Positions 9,099 through 19,893 of a stretch of DNA of 64,000 nucleotides are shown piece by piece (positions within the stretch are counted from its first letter, which is position 1; every line of letters begins with the position of its first letter). The notes beneath the pieces were generated by a model. It searched no databases. It saw only the letters and a list, made by a program, of their open reading frames with translations, and had not been told where the DNA came from. The position numbers were made by a program, and so were the translations under genes. The DNA is from Methylomonas sp. 11b (lineage in GTDB: Bacteria; Pseudomonadota; Gammaproteobacteria; Methylococcales; Methylomonadaceae): assembly GCF_000515215.1 (NCBI RefSeq), contig NZ_KI911557.1:744001-808000 (forward strand). The letters are read 5' to 3'.

Positions 9099-11090
9099 CT
9101 ATTTACGGCAGGTCAAAATAGCTTTAGCAAACACCCCGCCGTCACTGGTTTCCAGCAAGGTAAAACTGTCCTTCGCGCGGGTGATGCCGGTGTAAATTAA
9201 TTCGCGCGTGAGTACCGGGCTGATGTTTTCCGGCAAGACTAAAGCCACGTGATTAAACTCCGAGCCTTGTGATTTATGCACGGTAATGGCGAAAGCAGTT
9301 TCCACATCCGGCAGGCGCATTGGCGAGATCCAGCGTATTTTCAGATTGGCCGACGGCTCGCCGCTGGCATCGGCACTTGGAAATGCCACTCTAAGTTTGC
9401 CGCGACTATCTCGCAGGGCAATGCCAATATCGCCGTTCATTAAGCCCAGATTGTAATCGTTGCGGGTGATCATCACCGGCCGGCCTTCATACCACAGCGC
9501 CTGCTTGGCTTTGGCAAACAACCATTCTTCAATGCGCTGATTAAGGCCTTCTACGCCCCACGGCCCATTCCGCAATGCCGACAACACCTGAAACGCATCG
9601 AAGGCGGTCAATACTTGCATGGCCCATGCGTCGTATCGCTCCGCGCTGTCCGGCCGACCATTCTGGATTTGCGCCAGATAATAGCCGTAACCTTGGCGGG
9701 GGCGTGACGACTCAGCGGAGTCCCCGTTATTAATCACCAATTTTCTTAACAAGCTATTGGCGGCGTCCGGGCTTGGGTGTTGCCGCAAGGCGATGTAGTC
9801 TGCATGCGGTTCGGGTCGCAAATCCGGGTAGCGGTCCGTGTCGGTTAAGATCGCCTGAGCCTGCAAGGCATCGCCCTGATTCACGGCTTTTGCCAACTGG
9901 CCGATGCCGCTGTGTGCATCGAAACGATGACTGTGCCGCAACATAACAGTTTGTTGGTTGATAGCAGAGCCCGGCACTACGGCGGGCTTGGTCTGTTCGC
10001 CGGCATAGCGGCTTATCCACGCCAGCGTTTCCTGATCATAGGCCGCGTGTTCGGCGCCGCGACATAAATCCCCCATCACAGAACCGGCTTCGACGGATGC
10101 CAATTGGTCCTTGTCGCCCAATAAGATCAATTGAGTGTTTGCCGGCAAGGCCTCCAACAGCGACGCCATCATTTCCAGATCTATCATCGACGCCTCATCG
10201 ACGATCACGATGTCGGCGACGATAGGATTATGGCGATTATGCAAAAAGCGCCGCGAATCATGTCGGCTGCCCAGCAAACGGTGCAAAGTACTGGCTTTTC
10301 TAGGGATACATTGTTTGATACTTTCGTCGATAGTCAAGCTGTCGAGCGCTTTGGCAATCGACTCGCTGACTCTGGCCGCCGCTTTACCCGTGGGTGCCGC
10401 CAGTAAAATATTTAGCGGCTTGGAGTGCTCGCTATTTTGTTGCGCCAGTTCAATCAATAGCGCCAACAGTTTGGTCAGGGTAGTGGTTTTGCCGGTACCC
10501 GGCCCGCCGGTGATGATGGCGAATCGCGCCCGCAACGCCAGGACACAAGCGATTTTTTGCCAATCCGGGCTTTCCGGGCTGGTGGGAAACAAATTTTGCA
10601 AGCGTTCCGCCAACGACGCCGGCAAGCTATCTCGCGCCGGTTGCAAACGTTGCATAATGCAGGCTTGCGTGATCTGTTCGTAGTGCCAATAACGCCGCAA
10701 ATACAGCCGGTTACCGGCTAAAACCAGCGGCGTATCGCCTTCTCCCGATGACACAAGTCTTGATTGTGATAGCGCCGCTTGCCAGAGCTCAAGACTATAC
10801 GCTTTTAAGCGCGCAAATTCGGCCGCCGCCGCGTCCTGCTCCACAGCCCAGGCATCATCGGCCGGAATAGCCAGCGTCATCCCCGGCTGTTCACAGAGTT
10901 TTTCCAAGTCCAAATAAACTTCGCCTCTATCCAGCTGATGACTAACCAAGGCCCCTGCCCACAGCACCGCGTCGGTCGCGTTTGGTTCAAGATCCAACAA
11001 AAAGCCCACGAAGGCGCGATTCAAATGACTCAACCAGCCTTTAGCTACCCAGTGCTGTATGCTGTCGATTACCGCCGCTTGCCGGATCAT
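9099..11090 (-). CDS. recD: Exodeoxyribonuclease V subunit alpha (RecD)
   Basis: The 663-residue protein is the fast 5'-3' helicase subunit of RecBCD. It has a Walker A motif IITGGPGTGKTTTL near residue 193, Walker B-type VIVDEASMIDLEMM near residue 295, a LILLGDKDQLASVEAG motif, and the C-terminal superfamily 1B motifs TVHKSQGSEFNHV and YTGITRAKDSF. Length fits E. coli RecD (608 aa) with small insertions. It overlaps the end of recB by 4 bp (ATGA) and is last in the recC-recB-recD operon. The complex acts in double-strand break repair and degradation of foreign linear DNA. Confidence 0.97.
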   Translation of the reverse strand: MIRQAAVIDSIQHWVAKGWLSHLNRAFVGFLLDLEPNATDAVLWAGALVSHQLDRGEVYLDLEKLCEQPGMTLAIPADDAWAVEQDAAAAEFARLKAYSLELWQAALSQSRLVSSGEGDTPLVLAGNRLYLRRYWHYEQITQACIMQRLQPARDSLPASLAERLQNLFPTSPESPDWQKIACVLALRARFAIITGGPGTGKTTTLTKLLALLIELAQQNSEHSKPLNILLAAPTGKAAARVSESIAKALDSLTIDESIKQCIPRKASTLHRLLGSRHDSRRFLHNRHNPIVADIVIVDEASMIDLEMMASLLEALPANTQLILLGDKDQLASVEAGSVMGDLCRGAEHAAYDQETLAWISRYAGEQTKPAVVPGSAINQQTVMLRHSHRFDAHSGIGQLAKAVNQGDALQAQAILTDTDRYPDLRPEPHADYIALRQHPSPDAANSLLRKLVINNGDSAESSRPRQGYGYYLAQIQNGRPDSAERYDAWAMQVLTAFDAFQVLSALRNGPWGVEGLNQRIEEWLFAKAKQALWYEGRPVMITRNDYNLGLMNGDIGIALRDSRGKLRVAFPSADASGEPSANLKIRWISPMRLPDVETAFAITVHKSQGSEFNHVALVLPENISPVLTRELIYTGITRAKDSFTLLETSDGGVFAKAILTCRK

Positions 11091-14000
11091 GACGATGCTC
11101 CAAACAAGGCATCCAAGCGTTCGATCAATGCCCTGGGTGGCTTATCGAACACGCGTCCCGCCGTTGGCCCTGGCGCGCCTCTTAAAAACAAATACAGGCC
11201 CCCGCCGATGTGCGTCTCGTAATCGTAAGCAGCAGCCAACCTGACTTTCAGCAAACGATGCAAGGCCAATAAATACAAGCTGGCTTGCAAATCGTAACGC
11301 TTAGCCAACATGGCCGCCGTCAAGGCCTCCTGCGTATACGCCGAGTCGTCGGCGCCCAAACTGTTGAATTTATAATCGACCACGTAATACTGCTGATCGT
11401 GCACGAATACCAAGTCGATAAACCCTTTTAACAGCCCGTTTACTTGGCCGGGCAATAAGCCGGGACGGGCTTGTCCGCCGAAGGTGTGGCGGCAGACCAA
11501 GCGGTCCAGTTCCTCAGTGTCCACGGTATCGGCACCCAGCAGAAACTCCAGCTCGGCTTGATAGGCATTGGTTTCGAGCGCAGCCAAACTAAGCTTAGCG
11601 TCCTGCAGCAAGGGCATGTTCAACCAGTGTGCCAAGGCCGAAGCGATGACGGCATGTTTGTTCTCCCATTCGCCGCCGATAAATCGCTTTTGAATCAATT
11701 CTTGTCTTAAGGCTGGATTTTCCGAAACGTTGGAAAACCCCCATTGCGCGCATTCCTCCAGCAGATCATGAATCAACACGCCGGGACCGGCGCCTCTGGG
11801 CAAAGCGTGGACACCGGACAAGGGTTTACTAAGCGCCGCAGCGATTTCGGCTTCGTCGTTTTGCTTATCGTCATGGGCCGTTTCAAACTCCGGCAACGGC
11901 TGAGACGAATCTTCCCAAGGCGTCAAGCGATCCGCGATGTGCAAGGCACTATAACTGGCTATCCACCAATTACTGGATACTTTGCTGAGCGGCACGCGCG
12001 CCTCGTCCCTGCTCTCGTCAGCTAAAACCGGGCTGTAGCGCGCGTCGTCAATTTTCGGTAAAGGCGTTATCGAAATCGCTGCACAGCTGCCTTTGAGTTC
12101 GCGCAGTTGCTCGGCCAAGGCGCTGTTGGGCATTTTGGCCTGCCAATTCAGTAAGCTGCCCATCGCCGATTTTTCCAACTGGCAATCCTTGGTACTGCCG
12201 GATTTGACCGGCGCAATGCCCAGCCAACAAGCATGGCGGGCTCGGGTCATTGCCACATACAGCAAACGTAAATCTTCCTGTAATCTTTCTTCCTCACTGA
12301 TGGCTTTGATGCGCTCTTGTTTATGCAAGTCGATTTGCAAATCCTGGTTCTCATCGTGATAACGGTAATAGGTGTTGAAGCGACCGCCGACTTCCCGGAA
12401 ACTGCAAATAAACGGCAAAAACACCAGCGGGTATTCCAGGCCTTTGGATTTATGAATCGTGACAACTTTAATCAGATTGGCATCGCTTTCCAGCCTGATG
12501 ATGCCATCATCGCCGGCTTGGCTGCCGCCGGCCTCGATAGCCTCGGCCAGATGCCTGATCAAGGCTTGCTCGCCTTCCAGTTGCATGCTGGCTTGTTGCA
12601 ACAACTCCGCGAGATGCAGCAGATTGGTAATGGACCGTTCACCTTCGCTGTCGTCAGCCAGACGCGCGTGTAAGCCGTAATCGTTAAGCAATTGCCGCAA
12701 AGCAGGCAGAATGCCGTCCTGTTGCCAGCGTTGTTGATACATCAGAAAGCGTTCCAGATGCAGTTCCCAGCCGGGTTCGTCCAAGGCCAGTGCGTGCAGA
12801 GCTTGATATGACCAACCGAAGGTCGCCGAGCTTAAGGCCGCACGCACTTTGCGCTCATTACGCGGCTCAGCCAGGGCATTTAACCAAAGCAACATGTCGA
12901 CCGCTTCCACGCTGGCAAAAATGGAATCACGCTCGGACAGATAGACACTGCGCAAGCGTCGGCGCGCCAAGGCGTTGCGTATCGCCACCGCTTCGGTACC
13001 ACTGCGGACCAGGATAGCGATGTCCCCAGGCTGCAAAGCCTGCATGCCGGATACCGAGCTAAAGCCGGTTTGCCCCGCATCAGCTGAGTTCAGTAATTTG
13101 ACAATCTGGCTGGCCGTCGCCTCTGCCAGTGTTTCCCGATAAGCCGGCATGCCGACTGCGTCCTCACTATCCCAATGCCACAGGGTCAGTGCCGGAGCAG
13201 CTTGATTATCGATAACCCAGGTTTCATTGCGGCCTTGGGCCTTGACCGGCAGAAAAGGTAACGGATTATCTTGTGCTGTTTTAAATCTGAATGCGCCCCG
13301 CTCTTGCTGATCGGCTTGGAAAAAAAGCTGATTGACTGCATCGACCAAGGCCTGGGTCGAGCGGTAATTGGTACCTAGGGTGTAATGCCGGCCTTGGGTG
13401 TCGCTATGCGCTTTAAGATAGGTATAAATATCAGCGCCGCGGAACGAGTAAATAGCCTGTTTCGGATCGCCTATCATCAAACACGCATAATCAGCGCCGG
13501 CGGGCGTGGCGTAAAGCGTCGAAAAAATCCGGTATTGCACCGGATCGGTATCCTGAAACTCGTCTATCAACGCGATGGGATACTGCTGGCGAATCACTTC
13601 CGCCAGCCGGTCGCCGTTGCCGCCTTGCAAGGCATTATCCAACCGAATCAGCATATCATCGAAGGTCATCCTGGCAATGCGCTGTTTTTCAAAATCGTAA
13701 CGCTGCCTGATCCAATGCACGGCATGTTTGATTAGCTCGACTTTTAAACTCGGCAGTGCCGCCAGTTGCGCCGGCAAGCGGCCAATCGCCGCAAAACCGG
13801 GATGGTCCGGCGGGGTTTGCCCGGGGTTGGCTAATTTTGCCATGCCGTCCGGCGATAGATTCTCAAAACCCTTGCCAATGTCCAGCGTATCCTGCAAAGG
13901 GTCCAAACTCCATGCCTCGATTTTGTCCAGCCAGTTGCGGCGGTTCACGGAGTTGTAATTTTTTGCCGGCAGCACTTTGGTTGCTATGGCAGCCTCCACT

Positions 14001-14758
14001 AGTTCGCGGACTTCAGGCAACCAAGTTAGCCAAGGCACCTTCAACTGCTGTAACGCCGACTGCCTGATTGATGACACCGCAGCCATCAATTCTTTGATGG
14101 ACTGACCGTCGGCAAGGCTAAATGGTATTGGCTCGGCGTTACCCAGCAGCGAACGTACCGCCAGCAATAACTCGTCCGGATGCTTGAACAGCGCATACAG
14201 GCTTGGAAAATCGACATCGTTGGACATGTCGTAATAGAAACTGCGCCAATAGTCCCGCACCACCTCGTTCAACAATTCAGTATCGTCGGTATTGACCTCC
14301 TGCCGGAACAAACTGCCGCTGTCGAACGCATGCTGTTGCAACATGCGGTTACACCAGCTATGAATGGTATAAACAGCCGCCTCGTCCATCCAATTGGCCG
14401 CCAATTCCAACCGGCGGGCGCAGGCCGGCCAGTCTACTTCGGGATAAGCGGCACGGATGTGTTGCAAGAATGCATCCGTCGTCGAAAGTTGCTGGCGAAA
14501 GAAACGCGCAGCGTGACTCAAACGCTCGCGTATCCGTTCCCGCAGTTCCTTGGTAGCGGCCTCGGTGAAAGTCACCACCAAAATATCCGGCGGCAAAAGA
14601 TACCGGCTGGATTCAGCATTGTCGGGACGGTGTCCCAGAATTAACCGCACATATAAGGCGGCTATGGTGTAAGTCTTGCCGGTACCGGCGCTGGCTTCGA
14701 TCAGTCGGGTAGCCGATAACGGAAATTCGATGGGGTTGAGCGGGATTGCACTGGTCAT
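11087..14758 (-). CDS. recB: Exodeoxyribonuclease V subunit beta (RecB)
   Basis: At 1223 residues this matches the usual length of RecB (E. coli 1180). The N-terminus has the Walker A IEASAGTGKTYTIAALY (residues about 16-32), followed by VVTFTEAATKELRERIR. Motif II is IALIDEFQDTDPVQY near residue 400, and VVTIHKSKGLEYPLVFLP and LLYVAMTRARHACW complete the UvrD-like helicase. The C-terminal nuclease domain is intact, with GFIDLVFVHDQQYYVVDYKFN near residue 1125 supplying the catalytic Asp, Asp and Lys. It overlaps recC by 4 bp and recD by 4 bp. It is the 3'-5' helicase and sole nuclease of the complex. Confidence 0.98.
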   Translation of the reverse strand: MTSAIPLNPIEFPLSATRLIEASAGTGKTYTIAALYVRLILGHRPDNAESSRYLLPPDILVVTFTEAATKELRERIRERLSHAARFFRQQLSTTDAFLQHIRAAYPEVDWPACARRLELAANWMDEAAVYTIHSWCNRMLQQHAFDSGSLFRQEVNTDDTELLNEVVRDYWRSFYYDMSNDVDFPSLYALFKHPDELLLAVRSLLGNAEPIPFSLADGQSIKELMAAVSSIRQSALQQLKVPWLTWLPEVRELVEAAIATKVLPAKNYNSVNRRNWLDKIEAWSLDPLQDTLDIGKGFENLSPDGMAKLANPGQTPPDHPGFAAIGRLPAQLAALPSLKVELIKHAVHWIRQRYDFEKQRIARMTFDDMLIRLDNALQGGNGDRLAEVIRQQYPIALIDEFQDTDPVQYRIFSTLYATPAGADYACLMIGDPKQAIYSFRGADIYTYLKAHSDTQGRHYTLGTNYRSTQALVDAVNQLFFQADQQERGAFRFKTAQDNPLPFLPVKAQGRNETWVIDNQAAPALTLWHWDSEDAVGMPAYRETLAEATASQIVKLLNSADAGQTGFSSVSGMQALQPGDIAILVRSGTEAVAIRNALARRRLRSVYLSERDSIFASVEAVDMLLWLNALAEPRNERKVRAALSSATFGWSYQALHALALDEPGWELHLERFLMYQQRWQQDGILPALRQLLNDYGLHARLADDSEGERSITNLLHLAELLQQASMQLEGEQALIRHLAEAIEAGGSQAGDDGIIRLESDANLIKVVTIHKSKGLEYPLVFLPFICSFREVGGRFNTYYRYHDENQDLQIDLHKQERIKAISEEERLQEDLRLLYVAMTRARHACWLGIAPVKSGSTKDCQLEKSAMGSLLNWQAKMPNSALAEQLRELKGSCAAISITPLPKIDDARYSPVLADESRDEARVPLSKVSSNWWIASYSALHIADRLTPWEDSSQPLPEFETAHDDKQNDEAEIAAALSKPLSGVHALPRGAGPGVLIHDLLEECAQWGFSNVSENPALRQELIQKRFIGGEWENKHAVIASALAHWLNMPLLQDAKLSLAALETNAYQAELEFLLGADTVDTEELDRLVCRHTFGGQARPGLLPGQVNGLLKGFIDLVFVHDQQYYVVDYKFNSLGADDSAYTQEALTAAMLAKRYDLQASLYLLALHRLLKVRLAAAYDYETHIGGGLYLFLRGAPGPTAGRVFDKPPRALIERLDALFGASS

Positions 14759-17700
14759 ATCGTCCCCTCCCCTGCTCCAGGCAATTCCCGGATACTCGTA
14801 AACATCGGTCGGTATAAGCTATCCGCCCAATATTCAAAATCCTTATTAGCGTCAAACGCAGTCAAGCTGGCAAAGTTGGGAAAGAAGCGGGCAAGATAGG
14901 CGTCGTAATGGACTTCGCCGGCATTCCATTCGTCGCCCTCATATCTGGCTTGGGCTTTTTCCGACGCGATTTCCGGAGGGGCGGTAAGCCAGCAAAATGC
15001 GGTGCGGCAAGCCACGGGCAACGGTGCTTGCATGCCGTCGTGATAAGCGGCAACCAGGTCTTGCAGCTGCTGGTAGGCGTCACTTTGCTCGATAACGGGC
15101 ATTTCAAGCACCGTGTCGGCACCGATAACCAAGGTGTTTACTGGCAAACCATCGGCACAAGCCGCCAAATGCTGTAGCCACTGCAATAATACATTCGGAT
15201 ATTTGATGGATTTATCCTTATTCAGCAGAGTTTGCGCGGTCAAATGCAACAGACTCACTTGCCCTTGCTGACCTTGGCGACGCAATTGACTGAGATCGCC
15301 GGCTAATTGCAGCGTCACGCCGCCGGACAATGCAAAAGGCGCAAGCTGCAATACATGCGGCTCTAAAGCCTCGGGCCACTCCGACACCAACACCCGATAA
15401 CGTTCCCAAGCCGCTTTGACCGGCTCGGCCAGTGCGGCGAAACTCGTTTGGGCAAAACCACCCAAAGGCAGTTGCCCTTTCTGCATCATCACGGCCTGTT
15501 GCCGAGACAGGAATTCTTCTGTCTGATCCGGCTGCTCGGCGGTTAAGCCTTGCAGCAGTTCATCGCTGAATAAATAGGCTTGCAGGCTATCGATTCCAAA
15601 CGGTTCGCAGTCTTCACTGGTGACCGTTTGGCCATCGAAGCCAAACTTCAGGGTTTGATTGCAAAAGCTTTTGACCGGCGCGCGCAAAAATCGCGCAAGC
15701 GATTCCAAGGTCAATAAATAGGTTTTATCGTCCGGGCCAGAGGCGATCAGACCGCTAAACGGCTGAGCCACTGCAGGTGCAAACCATTCCCGGGCATAGG
15801 TAAAAAGATTCGGATCACGATTTTTGCGGACATACGCTTCGCTAAACGGCTGCAAGGGGTGCGCTACGGTAATGCTTGGCAACAGGGTGGGCTGGTCGGC
15901 AAGCGTCCAGCCCTGCGCCAGCACATCGCGCAATTGACTGATTAAAACCGAAGGCGGCCGCTCGCTATTATCACGGATACTGCGCCCTACCCAGCTTATA
16001 TATAGCTGTTCGCGCGCCGACAGCAACGCTTCCAGGAACAGGTATTGATCGTCTTGCCGGCGCGAGCGGTCGCCGGGCCGATATTGACCGCGTTGGCTCA
16101 TTAAATCGAAACTATGCGCTTGTTGATTGCGCGGATAGTCGCCGTCGTTCATACCCAACAAGCAAATCAACCGAAACGGGATGGCGCGCATCGGCATCAA
16201 GGTACAGAAATTAACCCGGCCGCTGAGAAAGCGCTGATGCAAGGACGGTTCGTCAACGCCAGCCAGCCAAGCCTCGCGTACCACAGGGATGGGCAGTAAA
16301 TCTGTTTCGCTTAAAACAGCTTGTTCGCAGTGTCCGGACCAACTCGTTAGTGAACTTGTTAGGGATTCCAGGGTTTTTCGCTCGCGCTCGTCGCTTACTT
16401 GAAAAAAATCGTTCAGCAGCTCGGACAATAGTTGCTGCCATTTGGCCGGCGGGTATTCCAGCCGCAATCGCTCAGCGTATTTTTCCAGCGTTTCCAACAG
16501 AAACGCCAGACCACCTAGCCATTGCGCATCCAGGCCGCCGATTTCTTCGTAAGGCTGAATCTCATCAAAAGCCACCCCGGCACCGACCGCGTACCCCAAC
16601 AACATCCGCCTCAGCCCGAACTGCCAGGTATTGGCCTGCAAGTTTGCGGGCATATTGACTCGTTCCGCGCGCTGCCGAGCATTCAAGCCCCAGCGGATGC
16701 CGGATTCTTCAATCCACTGATGCAGCTTGGGGATGGCGGTTTCATGAATATCAAAGCGCGTCCGCAAGGCCGGTACTTCGAGCAAGCCCAGAAATTCGCT
16801 GACCGCAAACCGCGACTCGGGTAAATTCAACAAGGCTTCCACGGCAAGCAGCAGCGGGTTTTGCCCGCGCTGCTGCTGATCGGCCAGACTGTAGGGAATA
16901 TAACGCGGATCGTCGCTTTGAATTTGCCCGAATACCGCATGGATATGCGGCGCGTAAGTATTGATATCCGGCACCATGACAATAATATTGCGCGGATATA
17001 ACGGGTCGCCGTTTTGCTGGGCATTATCGAAACGCGCCAATAGTTGATCGTGCAGAATTTCGACTTCACGTTGCGGACTATGCGCGATATGAAATTGGAT
17101 AGACGTATCGGAGCTGGCTAGACATACCGGTTGCTCGGGCAAGGGGTCCAAGTCCAAGATAGACTGCTGGAGATGTTGCAGCAAGCTACGCTGCCCCGCC
17201 TCTCCGTAATCTTTGAACATATCGATTTTACTGTCCGGCCAATGCCAGTTGGCATAGGCTTGGGTTTCATCGAAATGATCCAGCAAACGAATATAATCCC
17301 GGCCCTGTTTGCCCCATGCGGCCAGTAAAGGCGGCGCCTGTAAATGCAATTCCGCATCGCTCAGCGCTGCATTCATACCGGATTTGTAAGCCTGACGACG
17401 GCGTTCGGCTTTCAGCAGTTCCTTGTCTTCGATGATGTCGGCCCAATAGTGCTGACACGGGTTATGCACAAACAATACGATCTGACAAAATCGGCCCAAT
17501 TTGGCCAGCACTTCCAGCGACTGCTGCGGCAGGGAAGACAGGCCGAACAACACGACGCGGCGCGGCATGCTGGCGGGGCGAGCTGTTAACGTATCAATCT
17601 TGGCCATGAACTGCGCATGTACCGCTGACCTACTGGCAAACGGCGAGGACTGCTCGCCCAAATCTTCGAGCACCGCGCGCCACAAGGCGGCTTGCCAAAC

Positions 17701-18252
17701 CTGCGCGCTGGGTAGCTGTTTGCTTTCGCCATGCCCGTTGCGCAACACATTTTGTCCTGCCGCCCAATCGGACACCCAATCGGAACGATAAACCTGGTAT
17801 TGGTCGAACAGATCCGCTAGTTGTTCGGCAAGTTGGTGGCGTTTGCGGCATTGGCTGTCTTCGGTCAAAAAACTCGCCAAGGTTTCGAAGCCAGATTGTT
17901 GCAACAAGCCCGGCAACAATCGATATAAGCGCCAGATCAGCGGGTCCTTGGCTAATGGTTGCTCGGTAGGAATCTGCTCGCCTAATACCGCCCGATAAAT
18001 GCTCCAGATAAACAATGACGGCAACTGCATCTTCAGCGCGGCGGCAATGCCCAGCGAAGAGTTTTGCGCCAAACTTTGCTTTAACCAATGCCCCATGCCG
18101 TTGCTCTGCACCAGAAAAATCTCGTTTTCCAAGGGCAGCAAGGGATGCTGTCTGAGCCAGTACTCAACCACATCGCGGAGTTCTTCCAGTTGATTGGAGT
18201 GAATCACGGCAATGCCGTTGTCGAGGGAGTGGGCGTGACCTGCTGCGGGCAT
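14755..18252 (-). CDS. recC: Exodeoxyribonuclease V subunit gamma (RecC)
   Basis: The 1165-residue protein is the Chi-recognition and scaffold subunit of RecBCD. It starts with a VIHSNQLEELRDVVEYWL stretch, followed by IFLVQSNGMGHWLKQSLA, both hallmarks of RecC. Further matches are the MVPDINTYAPHIHAVFG segment near residue 425 and the FCTLMPMRAIPFRLICLLGM region near residue 690. It is the first gene of the operon and overlaps recB by 4 bp. The ATG at 18252 is the farthest upstream in frame; a start a few codons later cannot be excluded. Upstream (18253-18403) I see no second gene. Confidence 0.97.
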   Translation of the reverse strand: MPAAGHAHSLDNGIAVIHSNQLEELRDVVEYWLRQHPLLPLENEIFLVQSNGMGHWLKQSLAQNSSLGIAAALKMQLPSLFIWSIYRAVLGEQIPTEQPLAKDPLIWRLYRLLPGLLQQSGFETLASFLTEDSQCRKRHQLAEQLADLFDQYQVYRSDWVSDWAAGQNVLRNGHGESKQLPSAQVWQAALWRAVLEDLGEQSSPFASRSAVHAQFMAKIDTLTARPASMPRRVVLFGLSSLPQQSLEVLAKLGRFCQIVLFVHNPCQHYWADIIEDKELLKAERRRQAYKSGMNAALSDAELHLQAPPLLAAWGKQGRDYIRLLDHFDETQAYANWHWPDSKIDMFKDYGEAGQRSLLQHLQQSILDLDPLPEQPVCLASSDTSIQFHIAHSPQREVEILHDQLLARFDNAQQNGDPLYPRNIIVMVPDINTYAPHIHAVFGQIQSDDPRYIPYSLADQQQRGQNPLLLAVEALLNLPESRFAVSEFLGLLEVPALRTRFDIHETAIPKLHQWIEESGIRWGLNARQRAERVNMPANLQANTWQFGLRRMLLGYAVGAGVAFDEIQPYEEIGGLDAQWLGGLAFLLETLEKYAERLRLEYPPAKWQQLLSELLNDFFQVSDERERKTLESLTSSLTSWSGHCEQAVLSETDLLPIPVVREAWLAGVDEPSLHQRFLSGRVNFCTLMPMRAIPFRLICLLGMNDGDYPRNQQAHSFDLMSQRGQYRPGDRSRRQDDQYLFLEALLSAREQLYISWVGRSIRDNSERPPSVLISQLRDVLAQGWTLADQPTLLPSITVAHPLQPFSEAYVRKNRDPNLFTYAREWFAPAVAQPFSGLIASGPDDKTYLLTLESLARFLRAPVKSFCNQTLKFGFDGQTVTSEDCEPFGIDSLQAYLFSDELLQGLTAEQPDQTEEFLSRQQAVMMQKGQLPLGGFAQTSFAALAEPVKAAWERYRVLVSEWPEALEPHVLQLAPFALSGGVTLQLAGDLSQLRRQGQQGQVSLLHLTAQTLLNKDKSIKYPNVLLQWLQHLAACADGLPVNTLVIGADTVLEMPVIEQSDAYQQLQDLVAAYHDGMQAPLPVACRTAFCWLTAPPEIASEKAQARYEGDEWNAGEVHYDAYLARFFPNFASLTAFDANKDFEYWADSLYRPMFTSIRELPGAGEGTI

Positions 18253-18403
18253 GATAGGCTGAAATAGTTTAGGGGAGCGGTGCGCCTATTATCGCCGCTT
18301 TTGACTGGACCATCGAGACCTTGCAAATTAGTCGCAGTACAGTCTTAGCTATTCGTCTACCTTTGTATTCCCTGTGGCGGAAATAGCAGCCCGATTGTGA
18401 AAG

Positions 18404-19893
18404 CTAGAACAATTCAATCTCGGGGGTACGCTGGTCGGGTTTAGGATTTTCGCCTTGTGGCTGTTTTTCCGTTTCCGACAACAGTAATTTTAAAGCGGCA
18501 ATGCGCTGTTTGAAGCGCGCTAAACCGTCGCGCTCTTCCTGGTCGTGATGCAATCTCAAGAGTGCGTGCAAGTAATTACCGACATTTTTGGCATCCACGG
18601 CTATTTTAGCCATCATTTGCGTGACGATGTCTTCAAACTGCATAGCCATCACCCCCTCCTGAGCCAGCCTTTGTATTTCATTGCTTGCCACAGTGATGTT
18701 AGTTGAGTGCCCATTCGCCTTGGATGTCATCTGGATAAGCTCCTGACCCAAGCTGCCGAGGTTTTCGCGTGACCGTTCCGCCAGGCTTAGGTCAGTCTGC
18801 GCCACTTGCGATACCTGCTGATCCACTTCTTGCAACGACTGGATTATGTCATCGAGAGTGGCGCGGATTTCATCGCTGAATTGCCGGGTCTGGGCTGCAA
18901 GTTTTCGGACTTCATCGGCGACAATACCAAAACCGCGTCCGGCGTGGCTGGCCCGCGCCGCTTCAATTGCCGCATTCAAAGCCAGTGTGTCGGTTTGCCT
19001 GGTCAGCTTGGTGACCCCATCAAGTGAATCTTCGATGCGTAAAAACTTGCTCTGCATCTGATTAAAACTGACAGCTATGCCCACGCTGGAATCGTTGACT
19101 TCCTGGATTTTTTTAACGAATTCATCAATCAGCGCATGCGTTTGTCGAAAAACTTATGTAAACCGGCCTGCTGCCGTTGTTGCTCGTCATCGGCGCCGGT
19201 CATTTGCAATATTTCATCAATTAGGGCGGTCAACACCTTCGCTGAAAATCTTGGAAACGGAGCGCCAGCGAAGTGAAGATTTTTAGTCCCCGATAGCCGT
19301 AGCGCCGGGCGGGTTTTCGCAGCGAAGCGGAGAAAACCTGCAAGGCATCGCGACACGGCGTTAAGTCATGCGAGAGCCGATGTTTCGACCCCTTGTTGGG
19401 TCGGAACGAGGTGACGCGGACGAATCGGGGCGCCGAAGGCATAAGCGGTCGCGTAATTTTTGCCGATTTTTTCCAGCAGGATGCCCGAAAAAATCTTTCG
19501 GCAAAAATAGCGACTCCCCGGGCGTTGGTCGGTCGATTGCTGTTCCAGACCCGTCAAGCTATTGGATAGTTTATGCGCAGAGCTTTGGATGGTATTGCGA
19601 GCCAAAGCCAGGTCTTGTTCCAGAATATTGAAACGAGATTCTGCGTAATCCATGGCGCGATCAGACAAAAATTGGTACTCCGCCATCACCGACTCAAGTT
19701 CGACCACCCGAGCCTGTTGCCGGTCTTGCCAATGTTTACGGCCGCGATAGGAAAAAACTAGCGAGCCCACCAATAACACTACTGATAGAAAATTAAAGTC
19801 AACCGGCGTTTGCTGCGCTTGCCGACTCCAAATCCAGCAAACGCTATTGATGACAATAGCCAGACACAGCAAAACAGTATCTACGCGTTTCAT
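18404..19893 (-). pseudogene. Methyl-accepting chemotaxis-like gene, disrupted
   Basis: Three pieces add up to one chemoreceptor-like protein. 19893 down to about 19520 encodes two membrane segments (VLLCLAIVINSVCWIW and FLSVVLLVGSLVF) and a coiled region. 19237 to about 19130 continues with VLTALIDEILQMTGADDEQQ. 18404-19130 encodes the signalling tip, with [31 protein letters not shown] block of roughly 283 bp separates pieces one and two, and a 1-bp frameshift near 19125-19145 separates two and three. The start overlaps the stop of the diguanylate cyclase gene (ATGA at 19890-19893), so the pair was once co-translated. It is probably non-functional, although the tip fragment could be translated alone. 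Confidence 0.75.
19238..19520. mobile_element. About 283-bp insertion of unknown type in the chemoreceptor gene
   Basis: Removing this block rejoins the frame ...TDQR to VLTALIDE on the minus strand. It contains several imperfect hairpins, for instance arms GGTTTTC and GAAAACC at 19312-19338, and a pair built on TTTTTGCCGA around 19450-19510. It encodes no protein and I see no clear terminal inverted repeats or target duplication. Boundaries are approximate to a few bases. Confidence 0.6.

Noticed and set aside
10135..10683. A 182-codon plus-strand frame opposite recD
   Set aside because: It lies wholly inside recD; composition reflects the other strand.
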